Positions 11,051-19,427 of a stretch of DNA of 64,000 bases are shown here, one piece after another. Location: contig JAHEER010000015.1 of the NCBI GenBank assembly GCA_024640625.1, positions 1 to 64,000 of the forward strand. Reading direction: 5' to 3'. The first letter of the stretch is position 1. Every line of letters starts with the position of its first letter. Source of the DNA: Desulfobulbaceae bacterium (GTDB lineage: Bacteria > Desulfobacterota > Desulfobulbia > Desulfobulbales > Desulfocapsaceae). Below the pieces are notes generated by a model that ran no database searches, was not told where the DNA came from, and worked only from the letters and a program-made list of their open reading frames with translations. The translations under genes and the position numbers were made by a program.

Positions 11051-11300
11051 GATTCACCTCCATTAGGTTTAGGTGAACATATAGCGACCGCCAGCTTCAA
11101 TACATGGGCTTGCCACCCGCAAACTCACAGGGGACAGCCCTGGCCGATGGAAAACTCCGGGCCACCAATCTACTGCCTGACGGTGGATAGCAGCGTGCCT
11201 GGCCGCTAAAGGTGGCAGGATGACCACATAGTTCTAGCTTTTACCACTAGAATTATACTACCATTAGAGTATTAATTAAATGTTAGAAAGTCTGTAATAA
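11051..11300. other. Intergenic region ahead of the mrp operon
   Basis: This gene-free stretch lies between the cytidylate-kinase-like start and the mrp leader. I see no tRNA or convincing ORF. It holds an inverted repeat TTCTAG-N9-CTAGAA at about 11232-11252 and AT-rich sequence that probably carries the mrp promoter, although no good -35/-10 pair stands out. Confidence 0.5.
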
Positions 11301-11369
11301 GAGCCGCTTGAACGGGTGTATTTCGCTGATCGCTCTCCGTCATAGGAGAGATAGCTGAATTGGGGGCTC
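11301..11369 (+). ncRNA. Structured leader of the mrp operon, candidate Na+ riboswitch
   Basis: The leader folds on paper into an outer stem GAGCC (11301-11305) with GGCTC (11365-11369). The outer stem encloses a small hairpin CCG-CTTGAA-CGG and a stronger hairpin CTCTCC-GTCATA-GGAGAG. The closing strand lies in the G-rich segment 7-14 bases ahead of the GTG start of mrpE, so forming the outer stem could hide the ribosome site. Position and gene context match what is known of Na+-sensing leaders (the DUF1646 / Na+-I riboswitch class). I cannot verify its consensus here, so the class name is a hypothesis. Confidence 0.4.
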
Positions 11370-11375
11370 CAGATA

Positions 11376-11942
11376 GTGAACCTTGACAACCTCTCAGCAG
11401 CTGACCTTTCCCCGGTGGACAAAAAGGGTAGTGGTGCGTTTGCCGCCAGAATCAAGAAGCTCATCTCGTTCACCATTACTTTTCTTATTTGTTTCACCAC
11501 CTGGATCATCCTCTCGGGACGATTCGACCTCTTTCACCTCGGCCTCGGGGTAATCGCCTGCACCATCGTTGCGCGTTTGTCCGGCACAATTCTCATATCG
11601 AGGCGTGGCCTTGAAAATCTGCCCCGCCAGTGGTTCAGATTCATCTGTTATATCCCCTGGCTCCTCTACCAGGTGTTCCTTGCCAATGTGCATGTCATGT
11701 CGCTGGCTTTCAACCCGCGCCTGAGCGAAGTAATTGATCCAGGAATAATCCGCTTCAAGAGCAAGCTGAAGAAACCCATGTCGCTCTTCATCTTTGCCAA
11801 TTCGATAACCCTGACTCCCGGAACGATAACGGTGTTTGTCTCGATTACAGGTGAATTCACGGTTCATGTAATTGATGAACATTCAGGTCTTGCGCTGCCG
11901 GGGGAAATGGAAGAGAAGGTGGCTTTGCTGATGGGAGAGTGA
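11376..11942 (+). CDS. mrpE: Mrp-type Na+/H+ antiporter subunit E
   Basis: This 188-aa subunit E (PF01899-type) of the multisubunit cation/proton antiporter has hydrophobic segments near residues 32-50 and 55-75, the family sequence LENLPRQWFRFICYIPWLLYQV, and the conserved tail NSITLTPGTITV. It is a small structural subunit of the complex rather than the ion pathway itself. The start is a GTG at 11376 just after the structured leader; another GTG 13 codons in is possible. Its stop overlaps the start of mrpF by one base. Confidence 0.92.
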   Translation: MNLDNLSAADLSPVDKKGSGAFAARIKKLISFTITFLICFTTWIILSGRFDLFHLGLGVIACTIVARLSGTILISRRGLENLPRQWFRFICYIPWLLYQVFLANVHVMSLAFNPRLSEVIDPGIIRFKSKLKKPMSLFIFANSITLTPGTITVFVSITGEFTVHVIDEHSGLALPGEMEEKVALLMGE

Positions 11943-12223
11943 TGGAGACCTTTTTCTTATACGCTGCCATCTATCTGTGCCTGATCATGGTCCTGTCGCT
12001 CTATCGGGCAGTATTTGGCCCCACGGTGCTGGACCGCATGATCGGAGTCAACGCGATCGGCAGCAAAACAACAGCGCTTCTGGTGCTCATCGGCCTTATC
12101 TACCAGCGGGTTGAAATGTTCATCGATATTGCCCTGGCCTACGCCTGCCTGAACTTTATCGCGGTGCTGGCGGCTTCCAGGTACTTTCAGAAACGCAAAG
12201 GGCTCTATGACGAAAATCACTAG
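11942..12223 (+). CDS. mrpF: Mrp-type Na+/H+ antiporter subunit F
   Basis: This is a 93-aa protein with three transmembrane segments of the MrpF/PhaF family, recognised from the core YRAVFGPTVLDRMIGVNAIGSKT followed by IDIALAYACLNFIAVLAASRYF. It is a small membrane subunit of the antiporter. The ATG at 11942 shares its A with the mrpE stop (TGATG), indicating translational coupling. A GTG three bases earlier is also in frame. Confidence 0.93.
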   Translation: METFFLYAAIYLCLIMVLSLYRAVFGPTVLDRMIGVNAIGSKTTALLVLIGLIYQRVEMFIDIALAYACLNFIAVLAASRYFQKRKGLYDENH

Positions 12224-12264
12224 ATATCACAGGGTACCACTACCTCTGTGAAGGAGCGGCGCAT

Positions 12265-12594
12265 ATGTCATTGCTGGCAGTAGTTTTCATAGTTACCGGA
12301 TTGTTTTTCTTCACCGGCGGTACCATAGGAATTTTACGCTTCCCCGATTTTTATTCCCGGCTCCATCCCGCCGGCAAGCTCGACACCATGGGGGTGCTGA
12401 TGAGCATGACCGGCATGGCGCTCTATACGGTCCAGGATTTCTCGCTGGCCGCCCTATTTACCTCTTTGAAGATACTTCTGATCGTGGTCTTCGTGTTCAT
12501 TACCAGCCCAACCGCTACCCACGCCATTCTCGACGCGGGGGTCAGGGCCGGTCTGAGTCCGTGGGCAGCACCCGAAAAGGGGAACACCAAATGA
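12265..12594 (+). CDS. mrpG: Mrp-type Na+/H+ antiporter subunit G
   Basis: This is the 109-aa MrpG/PhaG subunit, with the family signature GTIGILRFPDFYSRLHPAGKLDTMGV and two to three membrane segments. A strong AAGGAG ribosome site precedes the ATG. The gene ends in an ATGA overlap with the next gene. It belongs to the complex that exchanges cytoplasmic Na+ (or K+) for protons. Confidence 0.94.
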   Translation: MSLLAVVFIVTGLFFFTGGTIGILRFPDFYSRLHPAGKLDTMGVLMSMTGMALYTVQDFSLAALFTSLKILLIVVFVFITSPTATHAILDAGVRAGLSPWAAPEKGNTK

Positions 12595-12836
12595 TCTGGC
12601 AGCTCGATCTGATAATCCTGCTGATGGTGGTAATCTGTGGAATCTCGGCCATTTCAATAAGGGATCTGCTGGGCTCGGCGATCATGTTCGGGGCCTACAG
12701 TTTCATGATGTGTCTGCTCTGGTCCATCATGGGTGCGGTCGATGTTTCCTTTACTGAAGCATCGGTGGGGGCGGGGGTGAGTACCGTGTTTTTCGTCGCC
12801 GCAGTGTTCCGTACAACCCGGAGGACAAGAGATTGA
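12591..12836 (+). CDS. DUF4040 / MbhD-like antiporter subunit
   Basis: This is an 81-aa membrane protein matching the DUF4040 domain, equivalent to a C-terminal piece of MrpA and to MbhD of membrane-bound hydrogenases. The recognisable core is IRDLLGSAIMFGAYSFMMCLLW followed by VDVSFTEASVGAGVSTVFFVAA. The start at 12591 overlaps the mrpG stop (ATGA), and the stop overlaps the TTG start of the next gene. Its presence as a separate gene shows that the MrpA functions are split here, as in Mbh/Mbx complexes. Confidence 0.9.
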   Translation: MIWQLDLIILLMVVICGISAISIRDLLGSAIMFGAYSFMMCLLWSIMGAVDVSFTEASVGAGVSTVFFVAAVFRTTRRTRD

Positions 12837-13663
12837 AGAGGCTGGGGCTGATTGCGATCATGGTGTTCGGGGGGCTTCTCTTCTCCATTTCCTTTGAGCT
12901 GCCCGATCTGGGCGACGCACGTTCCCCGGCCAGCACCCATGTGTCACCCTATTATATCGAACAGGCCATTCACGACACCTCGGTGCCCAATGTGGTGACC
13001 GCCATCCTGGCAGATTATCGGGGCTACGATACCCTGTTTGAAACCGCGGTAATTTTTTCCGCCGGTCTCGCCTGTTTTTTTCTTTTGAGGATTACCGATC
13101 GCAAGGCTCCGAAGGCCCGTTTTTACCGTCACCTGGCAACCGGTCTCACCCTCCGGGTTGAAAAGGGAGGGCGCCTGCCGGAGGACACTAAAGAATTTGA
13201 AAGAATTGACAGTGCCTGGGTACCCAGTGACGTGATCATCAACATGACTTGCCGGCTGGTGGTGCCCTTCATCCAGCTCTTTGCTCTCTATGTGATCGCC
13301 CACGGCCACCACAGCCCCGGCGGAGGATTCCAGGGCGGGGTCATCTTCGGAGCGGCAATTATCCTCTATGCCATTTCCAACAACCTGAGGAGGACGCTCA
13401 GGCGGACCAGTGAGAGGACCAGTGCGCTGCTCGGTTCAGGCGGAGTGATAATCTACCTGGGCACAGGGTTGCTGTGCATCCTCCTGGGAGCAGGATTCCT
13501 GAACTACAGCAGCTTGTCGCTGGTTCCCGGCCTCGATCCGGTCAGTGCCAGGTCGTACGGCATATTGATTGTCGAAATTGGTGTGGGAATAGCGGTAACA
13601 GCGGTGATGGTGTGGATCTATTACAATCTTGCTTCGGCTGGAAAACTGGACGAAGGACTGTAG
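12833..13663 (+). CDS. mrpB: MbhE-MrpB fusion subunit
   Basis: This 276-aa protein has two parts. Residues 1-100 resemble MbhE, with the pattern PNVVTAILADYRGYDTLFE ahead of a membrane helix. Residues 125-270 are an MnhB/MrpB domain, recognised from PFIQLFALYVIAHGHHSPGGGFQGG and four membrane segments. The start is a TTG overlapping the previous stop, with a GGAGG ribosome site nine bases upstream. The fused arrangement is found in Mbh-like antiporter modules. The HGHHSPGGGF motif is the strongest family mark. Confidence 0.92.
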   Translation: MKRLGLIAIMVFGGLLFSISFELPDLGDARSPASTHVSPYYIEQAIHDTSVPNVVTAILADYRGYDTLFETAVIFSAGLACFFLLRITDRKAPKARFYRHLATGLTLRVEKGGRLPEDTKEFERIDSAWVPSDVIINMTCRLVVPFIQLFALYVIAHGHHSPGGGFQGGVIFGAAIILYAISNNLRRTLRRTSERTSALLGSGGVIIYLGTGLLCILLGAGFLNYSSLSLVPGLDPVSARSYGILIVEIGVGIAVTAVMVWIYYNLASAGKLDEGL

Positions 13664-13664
13664 C

Positions 13665-14096
13665 ATGGAAGCGATTACTACCCTGATAATCGCCAAATAT
13701 AACTACTGGGCGGTGATCCTACTCATTGTCATCGGGCTGTATGCGATGATTGCCAAGAAGAACCTGGTCAAGAAAATCATCGGTATGAATATCTTTCAGA
13801 CGGCAATCATACTCTTTTATGTATCGATCGGGGCCAAGCGAGGGGCCACCCTGCCGATCATCGTGCACGCCCACGGCGACGCAGCTCATGCGATACATGC
13901 CGCCGACTACATCAATCCGCTGCCCCATGTCTTGATGCTTACGGCCATTGTCGTCTCAGTGGCGACCCTTGGGGTGGCTCTGGCGCTGGCCATGAAAATC
14001 TATTTTCATTACGGAACTCTTGAGGAAGATGAGATTCAGAAAAAGATAATGGATCGGGAGCCGGATAAGGTCGCTACATCCGGCGAGCATTTATAA
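13665..14096 (+). CDS. mrpC: Mrp-type antiporter subunit C (NuoK-like)
   Basis: This is a 143-aa NuoK/MrpC-family membrane protein with three helices and the family core KKIIGMNIFQTAIILFYVS, then NPLPHVLMLTAIVVSVATLGVALAL. In Mrp and complex I this subunit links the antiporter-like subunits. The ATG at 13665 follows the previous stop by one base, so an in-frame upstream ATG inside the previous gene is unlikely to be used. A charged C-terminal tail of about 30 residues is cytoplasmic by expectation. Confidence 0.93.
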   Translation: MEAITTLIIAKYNYWAVILLIVIGLYAMIAKKNLVKKIIGMNIFQTAIILFYVSIGAKRGATLPIIVHAHGDAAHAIHAADYINPLPHVLMLTAIVVSVATLGVALALAMKIYFHYGTLEEDEIQKKIMDREPDKVATSGEHL

Positions 14097-14119
14097 TCTG
14101 CCACGGACGGGAGGCCTAT

Positions 14120-15649
14120 TTGGCGTCGCTGGAAGGTGTGACACAACATTTACCTGCCATAATCGTTGCCGTGCCGCTTTTGGCCGCCCTCGCAGTTACC
14201 GCGCTGTGGTGGTTCAGCAATAAACTCTGTTATCCGCTTTCCGTTGGCGCGGGGTTGATCGCCCTGGCAGCCTCTGCGGGTCTGTTTCAACAGGTCCTGT
14301 CATACGGCGTTGTTGAATATCGATTGGGCGGCTGGCCTCCGCCTTGGGGTATTGTTTTTCGGGTAGATCATCTCAACAGTCTCATTCTGGTCGCCGTCGC
14401 CCTGGTATCATTTCTGAATCTGGCGGGCAGCAGGGTTGCTGCAGAAAAAGAATTTCAGGAAAAGGTGGGCGCCTTCTACGCCCTCTACCTGCTTTTCACG
14501 ACCGGGCTCTTCGGCATTCTCATCACCGGTGATGCCTTTAACCTCTATGTTCTGCTCGAAATTGCCTCGCTCACCGGCTACGCCTTGATTGGGATAGGGT
14601 CGGGGCGGGCCTCGCTTTCAGGTCTGAACTACGTATTCATGGGTACGATTGGCGCCACTCTTTACCTTTTTGGGGTGGGGTGTCTCTATGTGATTACCGG
14701 CTCGTTGAATATGGTCGATATTGGTGCAATTCTTCCCAACCTGTGGCCTTCAAAGGTGATTGTTCTGGCCTTTTTACTCTGCCTGGGCGGGCTTTTTGTA
14801 AAAATGGCCCTTTTTCCGCTCCATGGGTGGCTTCCCAACGCCTATACCTATTCTCCCTCGGTGGTCAGCTCTCTGGTTGCCCCCCTTACTACCAAGGTGA
14901 TGATTTATGCAATGGTTCGGGTAACCCTGACCATTTTTACCTTTGATTTTGCCTTCAATAAGATATCGCTTCAGGTGCCTCTCGTCTGGCTTGCCGTCCT
15001 GGCGATCATCGTCGGTTCGCTGATGGCTCTCTCTCAACAGCGCTTGAAAAAGATGCTGGCTTTCATCGTGGTGGCGGAGGTCGGCTACATGGTGGGTGGC
15101 TTCTGGCTCGGGAACAGGGCCGGGATGAGCGGGGCCGTTCTGCATATCATCAACGATGCGCTGATGACGCTGTGCGTGTTTATGGCCGCCGGGGCTCTCT
15201 CCTTCCGCACGGGCGATGACCGACTCACCAGCCTCAAGGGGATGTTCAGAAAAATGCCTTTGACCATGGGGGCCATGGTCCTGGGCGGTCTGTCATTGAT
15301 CGGCGTACCGCCGACCTGCGGTTTCTTCAGCAAGTGGTATCTGATATCAGGAGGTATCGAGGCTGGACACTACGGTTTTGTCGCCGCCCTGATAATCAGC
15401 AGCCTGGTCAATATAGTCCTCTTTTTCCGCTGTTTTGAAATAGCCTATTTCGAACCTTTCAGCGGGTCTGCGGGGCATCAGTCAGGCCCGATGGAACCAG
15501 ACGATAGGTCTTCGACGGTAGTAGAAGCACCTGCTGATATGCTCATCACGCTGCTGACCGCGGCGGTGCTGTTGATTGTCCTGGGAATCTTCTCGGGACA
15601 GATTGTCACCAGGGTCATCCATCAGGTGATCCCTGCGCTGACAGGATAG
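14120..15649 (+). CDS. Antiporter-like proton/cation channel subunit 1 (MrpD/NuoN-like)
   Basis: This 509-aa protein with about 14 membrane helices belongs to the proton-conducting antiporter family (PF00361). It has the typical helix sequences LITGDAFNLYVLLEIASLTGYALI, carrying the channel glutamate, and KMALFPLHGWLPNAYTYSPS, carrying the conserved Lys and His. The broken-helix region SQQRLKKMLAFIVVAEVGYM is also present. The start is TTG at 14120 after a GGGAGG ribosome site. It is the first of three such subunits in the operon. Assignment to one Mrp letter is not safe because D-type and N-type subunits are very similar. Confidence 0.93.
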   Translation: MASLEGVTQHLPAIIVAVPLLAALAVTALWWFSNKLCYPLSVGAGLIALAASAGLFQQVLSYGVVEYRLGGWPPPWGIVFRVDHLNSLILVAVALVSFLNLAGSRVAAEKEFQEKVGAFYALYLLFTTGLFGILITGDAFNLYVLLEIASLTGYALIGIGSGRASLSGLNYVFMGTIGATLYLFGVGCLYVITGSLNMVDIGAILPNLWPSKVIVLAFLLCLGGLFVKMALFPLHGWLPNAYTYSPSVVSSLVAPLTTKVMIYAMVRVTLTIFTFDFAFNKISLQVPLVWLAVLAIIVGSLMALSQQRLKKMLAFIVVAEVGYMVGGFWLGNRAGMSGAVLHIINDALMTLCVFMAAGALSFRTGDDRLTSLKGMFRKMPLTMGAMVLGGLSLIGVPPTCGFFSKWYLISGGIEAGHYGFVAALIISSLVNIVLFFRCFEIAYFEPFSGSAGHQSGPMEPDDRSSTVVEAPADMLITLLTAAVLLIVLGIFSGQIVTRVIHQVIPALTG

Positions 15650-15673
15650 GGGCCAACTCTTTGAGCTGAGTCG

Positions 15674-17155
15674 ATGGAAACAATTGATTCAATCAGACCA
15701 TTGATCGCAATATTAGCCTCCCTGCTGGTTATACCGCTGATCATGGTATCTAGAAAAGCGCCCAATCTAAGGGAGATGTGGACCCTTGCCGGGGCAGGTC
15801 TCAAATTCCTGACCATTGTCTCCATGCTGCCGCTTGTCCTGGCCGGGACCCGGATCGAGTGTACTTTAGTCGAGGTTTTACCCGGTTATGGCCTGGAACT
15901 GCGGGTGGATGCGCTGGGGATGCTCTTCGCCCTGGTCTCCTCTTTTCTGTGGATCGTCACTTCTGTCTATTCCATCGGCTACATGCGCAGCCTTGACGAG
16001 CACGATCAGACCCGTTATTTCAGTTTCTTTGCCCTCTCCCTGTCGGCCACGGTCGGGGTCGCCTTCTCGGCAAATCTACTGACCCTCTACTTATTTTATG
16101 AGATGCTCACGCTCTCCACCTATCCCCTCGTCACTCACCATCAGGACAGGGAAGCTCGCAGCGCCGGGCGCAAATACCTTTTTTTCATTCTGGGTACCTC
16201 GATTGGCATGATCCTGCCAGCCATGCTCTATATCGCCCTCAAGACGGGTACGCTGGAGTTCGCCTCCCAGGGAATTGTGAAGGGCAGAATCAGTCCCCAG
16301 GCGACCACTCTGCTGGTGCTTCTCTTTGTGTTCGGCTTCGCCAAAGCGGCGGTCATGCCGTTTCATGCCTGGCTGCCGGCAGCCATGGTGGCCCCCACTC
16401 CGGTGAGTGCGCTGCTGCACGCGGTGGCAGTGGTTAAGGTCGGGGTGTTTTCCATTGTCAGGATGATCACCGGAATTTTCGGCACGGGATGGCTTGCTGA
16501 ACTGCAGCTTTCCACCCTCGTGTGCACCCTCGCAGCTCTTACCATCGTTATTTCTTCGCTGATCGCCCTCAGCCAGGATGGTTTGAAACGGCGGCTGGCG
16601 TTTTCCACCATCGGCCAGCTTTCCTATATTGTGCTCGGGGTTGCCCTGCTCTCCAAAAGCGGCATGGTTGGCGGCATGCTGCACATTGGTATGCACGCCT
16701 TCGGCAAAATCACCTTGTTCTTCTGCGCCGGCGCGATTTTCGTGGCCACGGGTGTCACCAATGTCAGCCAGATGGTGGGGATTGGCCGGCGTCTGCCCCT
16801 GACCATGTCCGCCTTTTTCATCGGTGCGTTAAGTGTTATTGGCTTGCCTCCCTGTGGCGGATTTATCAGCAAATGGCATCTGGTAATTGGCACGGTGGAG
16901 GCCAATCAGTATCTCATGCTTGGTGTTCTGCTGGTCAGCTCACTGCTCAATGCGGCCTATTTTCTGCCCATCGTCTATCGCGCCTTTTTCTGCACCCCGG
17001 CCGAGTCGATGTTTCCGGGTCCCGCTGCAGAAGCACCCACCTGGTGTCTTGTTCCGCCTCTGCTGACGGCAGGGCTGTCAATAATCTTGTTTATCTACCC
17101 ACAGCCGTTTTTGCGCCTGGCTCGACTGGCGATTCAGGCAATTTCAGGAGGATAG
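15674..17155 (+). CDS. mrpD: Antiporter-like subunit 2 (MrpD-like)
   Basis: This 493-aa multi-spanning protein is of the same antiporter family. Diagnostic segments include SANLLTLYLFYEMLTLSTYPLV with the helix-5 glutamate, KAAVMPFHAWLPAAMVAPTPVSALLHAV with the conserved Lys and His residues, and SQDGLKRRLAFSTIGQLSYIVLG. It is the most MrpD-like of the three by eye. The gene lies 24 bases after the previous stop, with GAGCTGA upstream as a weak ribosome site. It is followed by a single-span microprotein gene. Confidence 0.92.
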   Translation: METIDSIRPLIAILASLLVIPLIMVSRKAPNLREMWTLAGAGLKFLTIVSMLPLVLAGTRIECTLVEVLPGYGLELRVDALGMLFALVSSFLWIVTSVYSIGYMRSLDEHDQTRYFSFFALSLSATVGVAFSANLLTLYLFYEMLTLSTYPLVTHHQDREARSAGRKYLFFILGTSIGMILPAMLYIALKTGTLEFASQGIVKGRISPQATTLLVLLFVFGFAKAAVMPFHAWLPAAMVAPTPVSALLHAVAVVKVGVFSIVRMITGIFGTGWLAELQLSTLVCTLAALTIVISSLIALSQDGLKRRLAFSTIGQLSYIVLGVALLSKSGMVGGMLHIGMHAFGKITLFFCAGAIFVATGVTNVSQMVGIGRRLPLTMSAFFIGALSVIGLPPCGGFISKWHLVIGTVEANQYLMLGVLLVSSLLNAAYFLPIVYRAFFCTPAESMFPGPAAEAPTWCLVPPLLTAGLSIILFIYPQPFLRLARLAIQAISGG

Positions 17156-17161
17156 GAAAGG

Positions 17162-17290
17162 ATGGAAGAGCACGAGGAAAAGATGGTTCTCGAGCATACG
17201 CCGGTTCCCGGGTACCGAAAAGCGTTCTATATCGTTATGGCTGTGGGCGTCATCTATCTTGCCCTGGTCTTTTTCCGGGTGTTGTTTTGA
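17162..17290 (+). CDS. 42-aa single-span membrane microprotein in the mrp operon
   Basis: The frame starts at ATG 17162 and encodes 42 residues: a charged N-terminus (MEEHEEKMVLEH) and one hydrophobic helix (AFYIVMAVGVIYLALVFF). A strong AGGAGG ribosome site lies upstream, immediately after the previous stop, and a further gene follows 26 bases downstream. These facts favour a real gene. I recognise no family. It may be an accessory subunit that packs against the antiporter-like subunits, which is inference. Confidence 0.75.
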   Translation: MEEHEEKMVLEHTPVPGYRKAFYIVMAVGVIYLALVFFRVLF

Positions 17291-17315
17291 AGTCTGCGGA
17301 TCTGAGGAGATACGG

Positions 17316-17564
17316 ATGAAAAAAGAACTGACGGTATTTGATAATCCCAGAAACGTAAAATGGTTTCTCCTTTTTTTCTACGGGTGCCTTGTTCTCCTGC
17401 TGATCATCGATCCGTTCATCCACAAGCATGGTGAATTTCCCTGGGAAAATGCACCCGAATTCTTTGCCGCCTATGGATTTGTTTCCTGCGTTCTGCTGAT
17501 TTTCATCGCCAAACTATTGCGCCGCTGGGTGAAGCGGGATGAGGATTATTATGAAAAACTTTAA
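17316..17564 (+). CDS. 82-aa two-span membrane protein in the mrp operon
   Basis: This 82-aa protein has two predicted membrane helices (WFLLFFYGCLVLLLIIDPF and AYGFVSCVLLIFIAKLL) and a positively charged, Tyr/Asp-rich tail. A GAGGAG ribosome site sits eight bases before the ATG. It lies between the 42-aa microprotein and the third antiporter-like subunit. I do not recognise the family, but its position in a tight operon makes it a probable small subunit of this Mrp-like complex. Confidence 0.85.
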   Translation: MKKELTVFDNPRNVKWFLLFFYGCLVLLLIIDPFIHKHGEFPWENAPEFFAAYGFVSCVLLIFIAKLLRRWVKRDEDYYEKL

Positions 17565-17574
17565 CGAGTTTTAG

Positions 17575-19374
17575 ATGTTGTCTATGATGGTTCTGCCCGC
17601 ACAGATAATCGGTTTTCCGCCGGCTCTGCTGCTGATCGGGGGGGCGATGTTGATCCCCCTGCTCAAAGGGCGAGGGCAATCGTGGTTTATGCTGGCAGTG
17701 CCGGCCGCAACATTATTAATCCTGCTCAGCACGCCCCACGGCAGTTACTGGAGTTTCCAGGTGCTGGGCAATGAACTCATACTGAGCAGAATTGACTCCC
17801 TGAGCCGGGTCTTCGGCTACATCTTCTGTATCGTTACGCTGCTGGGGGTCATCTTCGCCCTTGAGGAGAATGATGATCTCCAGTACTGTGCCGCATTTGC
17901 CTACGCAGGCGGAGCCCTGGGCGTTACTTTTGCCGGTGATGTGTTTTCGCTCTACATCTTCTGGGAGATAATGGCAGTTGCCTCCACCTTCCTGATCCTG
18001 GCTCGGCGCACCAAAGCCAGCCAGGCCGCCGGAATGCGCTACATACTGGTGCATATTGTCGGCGGTCTCTGCCTGCTGGCCGGCCTGATCCTCTATGTAG
18101 AGCGCAGCGGGACGACTGAATTCGACTTCGTAGGGCTCACCACCATCGATTCTCTTCTGATTTTTTTGGGCATTGCGGTAAACGCTGCCATTCCCCCCCT
18201 GCATCCCTGGCTGAGCGACGCCTACCCGGAGGCGACCGTGCCGGGTGCCGTATTCCTCAGCGCCTTTACCACCAAGAGCGCTGTCTATCTGATGGCCAGG
18301 ATGTTTCCTGGTACCGAGCTGCTCATCTGGCTGGGGGCGGTGATGACCGCCATTCCGATATTCTATGCGGTATTGGAAAACGATATTCGCAGGGTGCTGG
18401 CTTACAGTCTTATCAACCAGGTTGGTTTTATGATGTGCGGTATTGGCATAGGAACTGCCCTGGCGATTAACGGAACGGTGGCCCATGCGTTCTGTCATAT
18501 TCTCTACAAAGCCCTGTTGTTCATGGCGGCAGGATCGGTTCTGCATGTTACCGGGAAGATACGCTGCACCGACTTGGGCGGGCTCTACAAGACCATGCCC
18601 CTGACCTGCCTGTTCTGTGTGATAGGGGCGGCGTCCATTTCGGCCTTTCCACTGTTCAGCGGCTTCGTCAGTAAATCAATGATTATCAGTGCCGCTGCCC
18701 ACAACAAACTTGTCGTCGTCTGGCTCATGCTGCAGTTTGCCTCGGCCGGGGTGTTTCATCATGCCGGTATCAAGGTCCCCTATTTCATGTTCTTCGGACA
18801 CGATTCAGGAATACGGGCCCAGGAGCCTCCACCCAACATGCTTGTCGGTATGGGAATTGCCGCTTTTTTATGCGTCTTCCTGGGAGTCTACCCCTATCCG
18901 CTCTATTCGATTTTACCGTATCCGGTCGATTATCTTCCCTACACCGGGGCCCACGTGGTCGGTCAGCTGCAACTCCTGCTCTTTGGAGCGCTGGCCTTTT
19001 GCCTGCTGATTCTGTCCGGGTACTATCCGGCTGAGATGCGGGCAATCAATCTGGATACTGACTGGTTCTATCGAACCGGTGCGCTGCGCTTCTATCGTGT
19101 GGCAGAGAGGACGCTGAATACCATTAATAGGAGAGGGGAGCTTTTTTTCGTTGGAGAAATAGCTGTCAAAACAGCAGCCTGGGCCCGTAAAGGAGCCGCC
19201 GGTGTGGTAACGGTGCTCATGCTGCCGGTGTGGACTCTGATGCGGCTGACCGAGGAGAGCCGTGAGCAGTTGAACAGCAAGCTCGATGGGCTCATCAGAC
19301 ATGGCCTGGTTCCACTTGGGATAAGTGTCGCGGCGGTGGTGTTTCTGTTGTCGGGATTATATTTTCTACTATGA
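17575..19374 (+). CDS. Antiporter-like subunit 3, extended (MrpD/MrpA-like)
   Basis: This 599-aa antiporter-family protein has FAGDVFSLYIFWEIMAVASTF (helix-5 glutamate), AAIPPLHPWLSDAYPEATVPG and LENDIRRVLAYSLINQVGFMM as signature segments. It is longer than the other two subunits, with a C-terminal extension of about 120 residues containing a further helix and ending in VPLGISVAAVVFLLSGLYFLL. The last helix may act like the lateral helix of NuoL/MrpA, which is inference. It closes the operon. The ATG at 17575 lies 10 bases after the previous stop without a strong ribosome site. Confidence 0.9.
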   Translation: MLSMMVLPAQIIGFPPALLLIGGAMLIPLLKGRGQSWFMLAVPAATLLILLSTPHGSYWSFQVLGNELILSRIDSLSRVFGYIFCIVTLLGVIFALEENDDLQYCAAFAYAGGALGVTFAGDVFSLYIFWEIMAVASTFLILARRTKASQAAGMRYILVHIVGGLCLLAGLILYVERSGTTEFDFVGLTTIDSLLIFLGIAVNAAIPPLHPWLSDAYPEATVPGAVFLSAFTTKSAVYLMARMFPGTELLIWLGAVMTAIPIFYAVLENDIRRVLAYSLINQVGFMMCGIGIGTALAINGTVAHAFCHILYKALLFMAAGSVLHVTGKIRCTDLGGLYKTMPLTCLFCVIGAASISAFPLFSGFVSKSMIISAAAHNKLVVVWLMLQFASAGVFHHAGIKVPYFMFFGHDSGIRAQEPPPNMLVGMGIAAFLCVFLGVYPYPLYSILPYPVDYLPYTGAHVVGQLQLLLFGALAFCLLILSGYYPAEMRAINLDTDWFYRTGALRFYRVAERTLNTINRRGELFFVGEIAVKTAAWARKGAAGVVTVLMLPVWTLMRLTEESREQLNSKLDGLIRHGLVPLGISVAAVVFLLSGLYFLL

Positions 19375-19427
19375 TGGGTCATCGGCCGGTGCCGATTGTC
19401 AGGCGGATATGACCCGGGGAGAAGCAG

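Noticed and set aside
14120-19374. Interpretation of the three large subunits as NuoL/M/N of complex I
   Set aside because: No NuoA-I, NuoH or NuoJ genes are present, and the flanking MrpE, F, G, B and C genes define an Mrp/Mbh-type antiporter.
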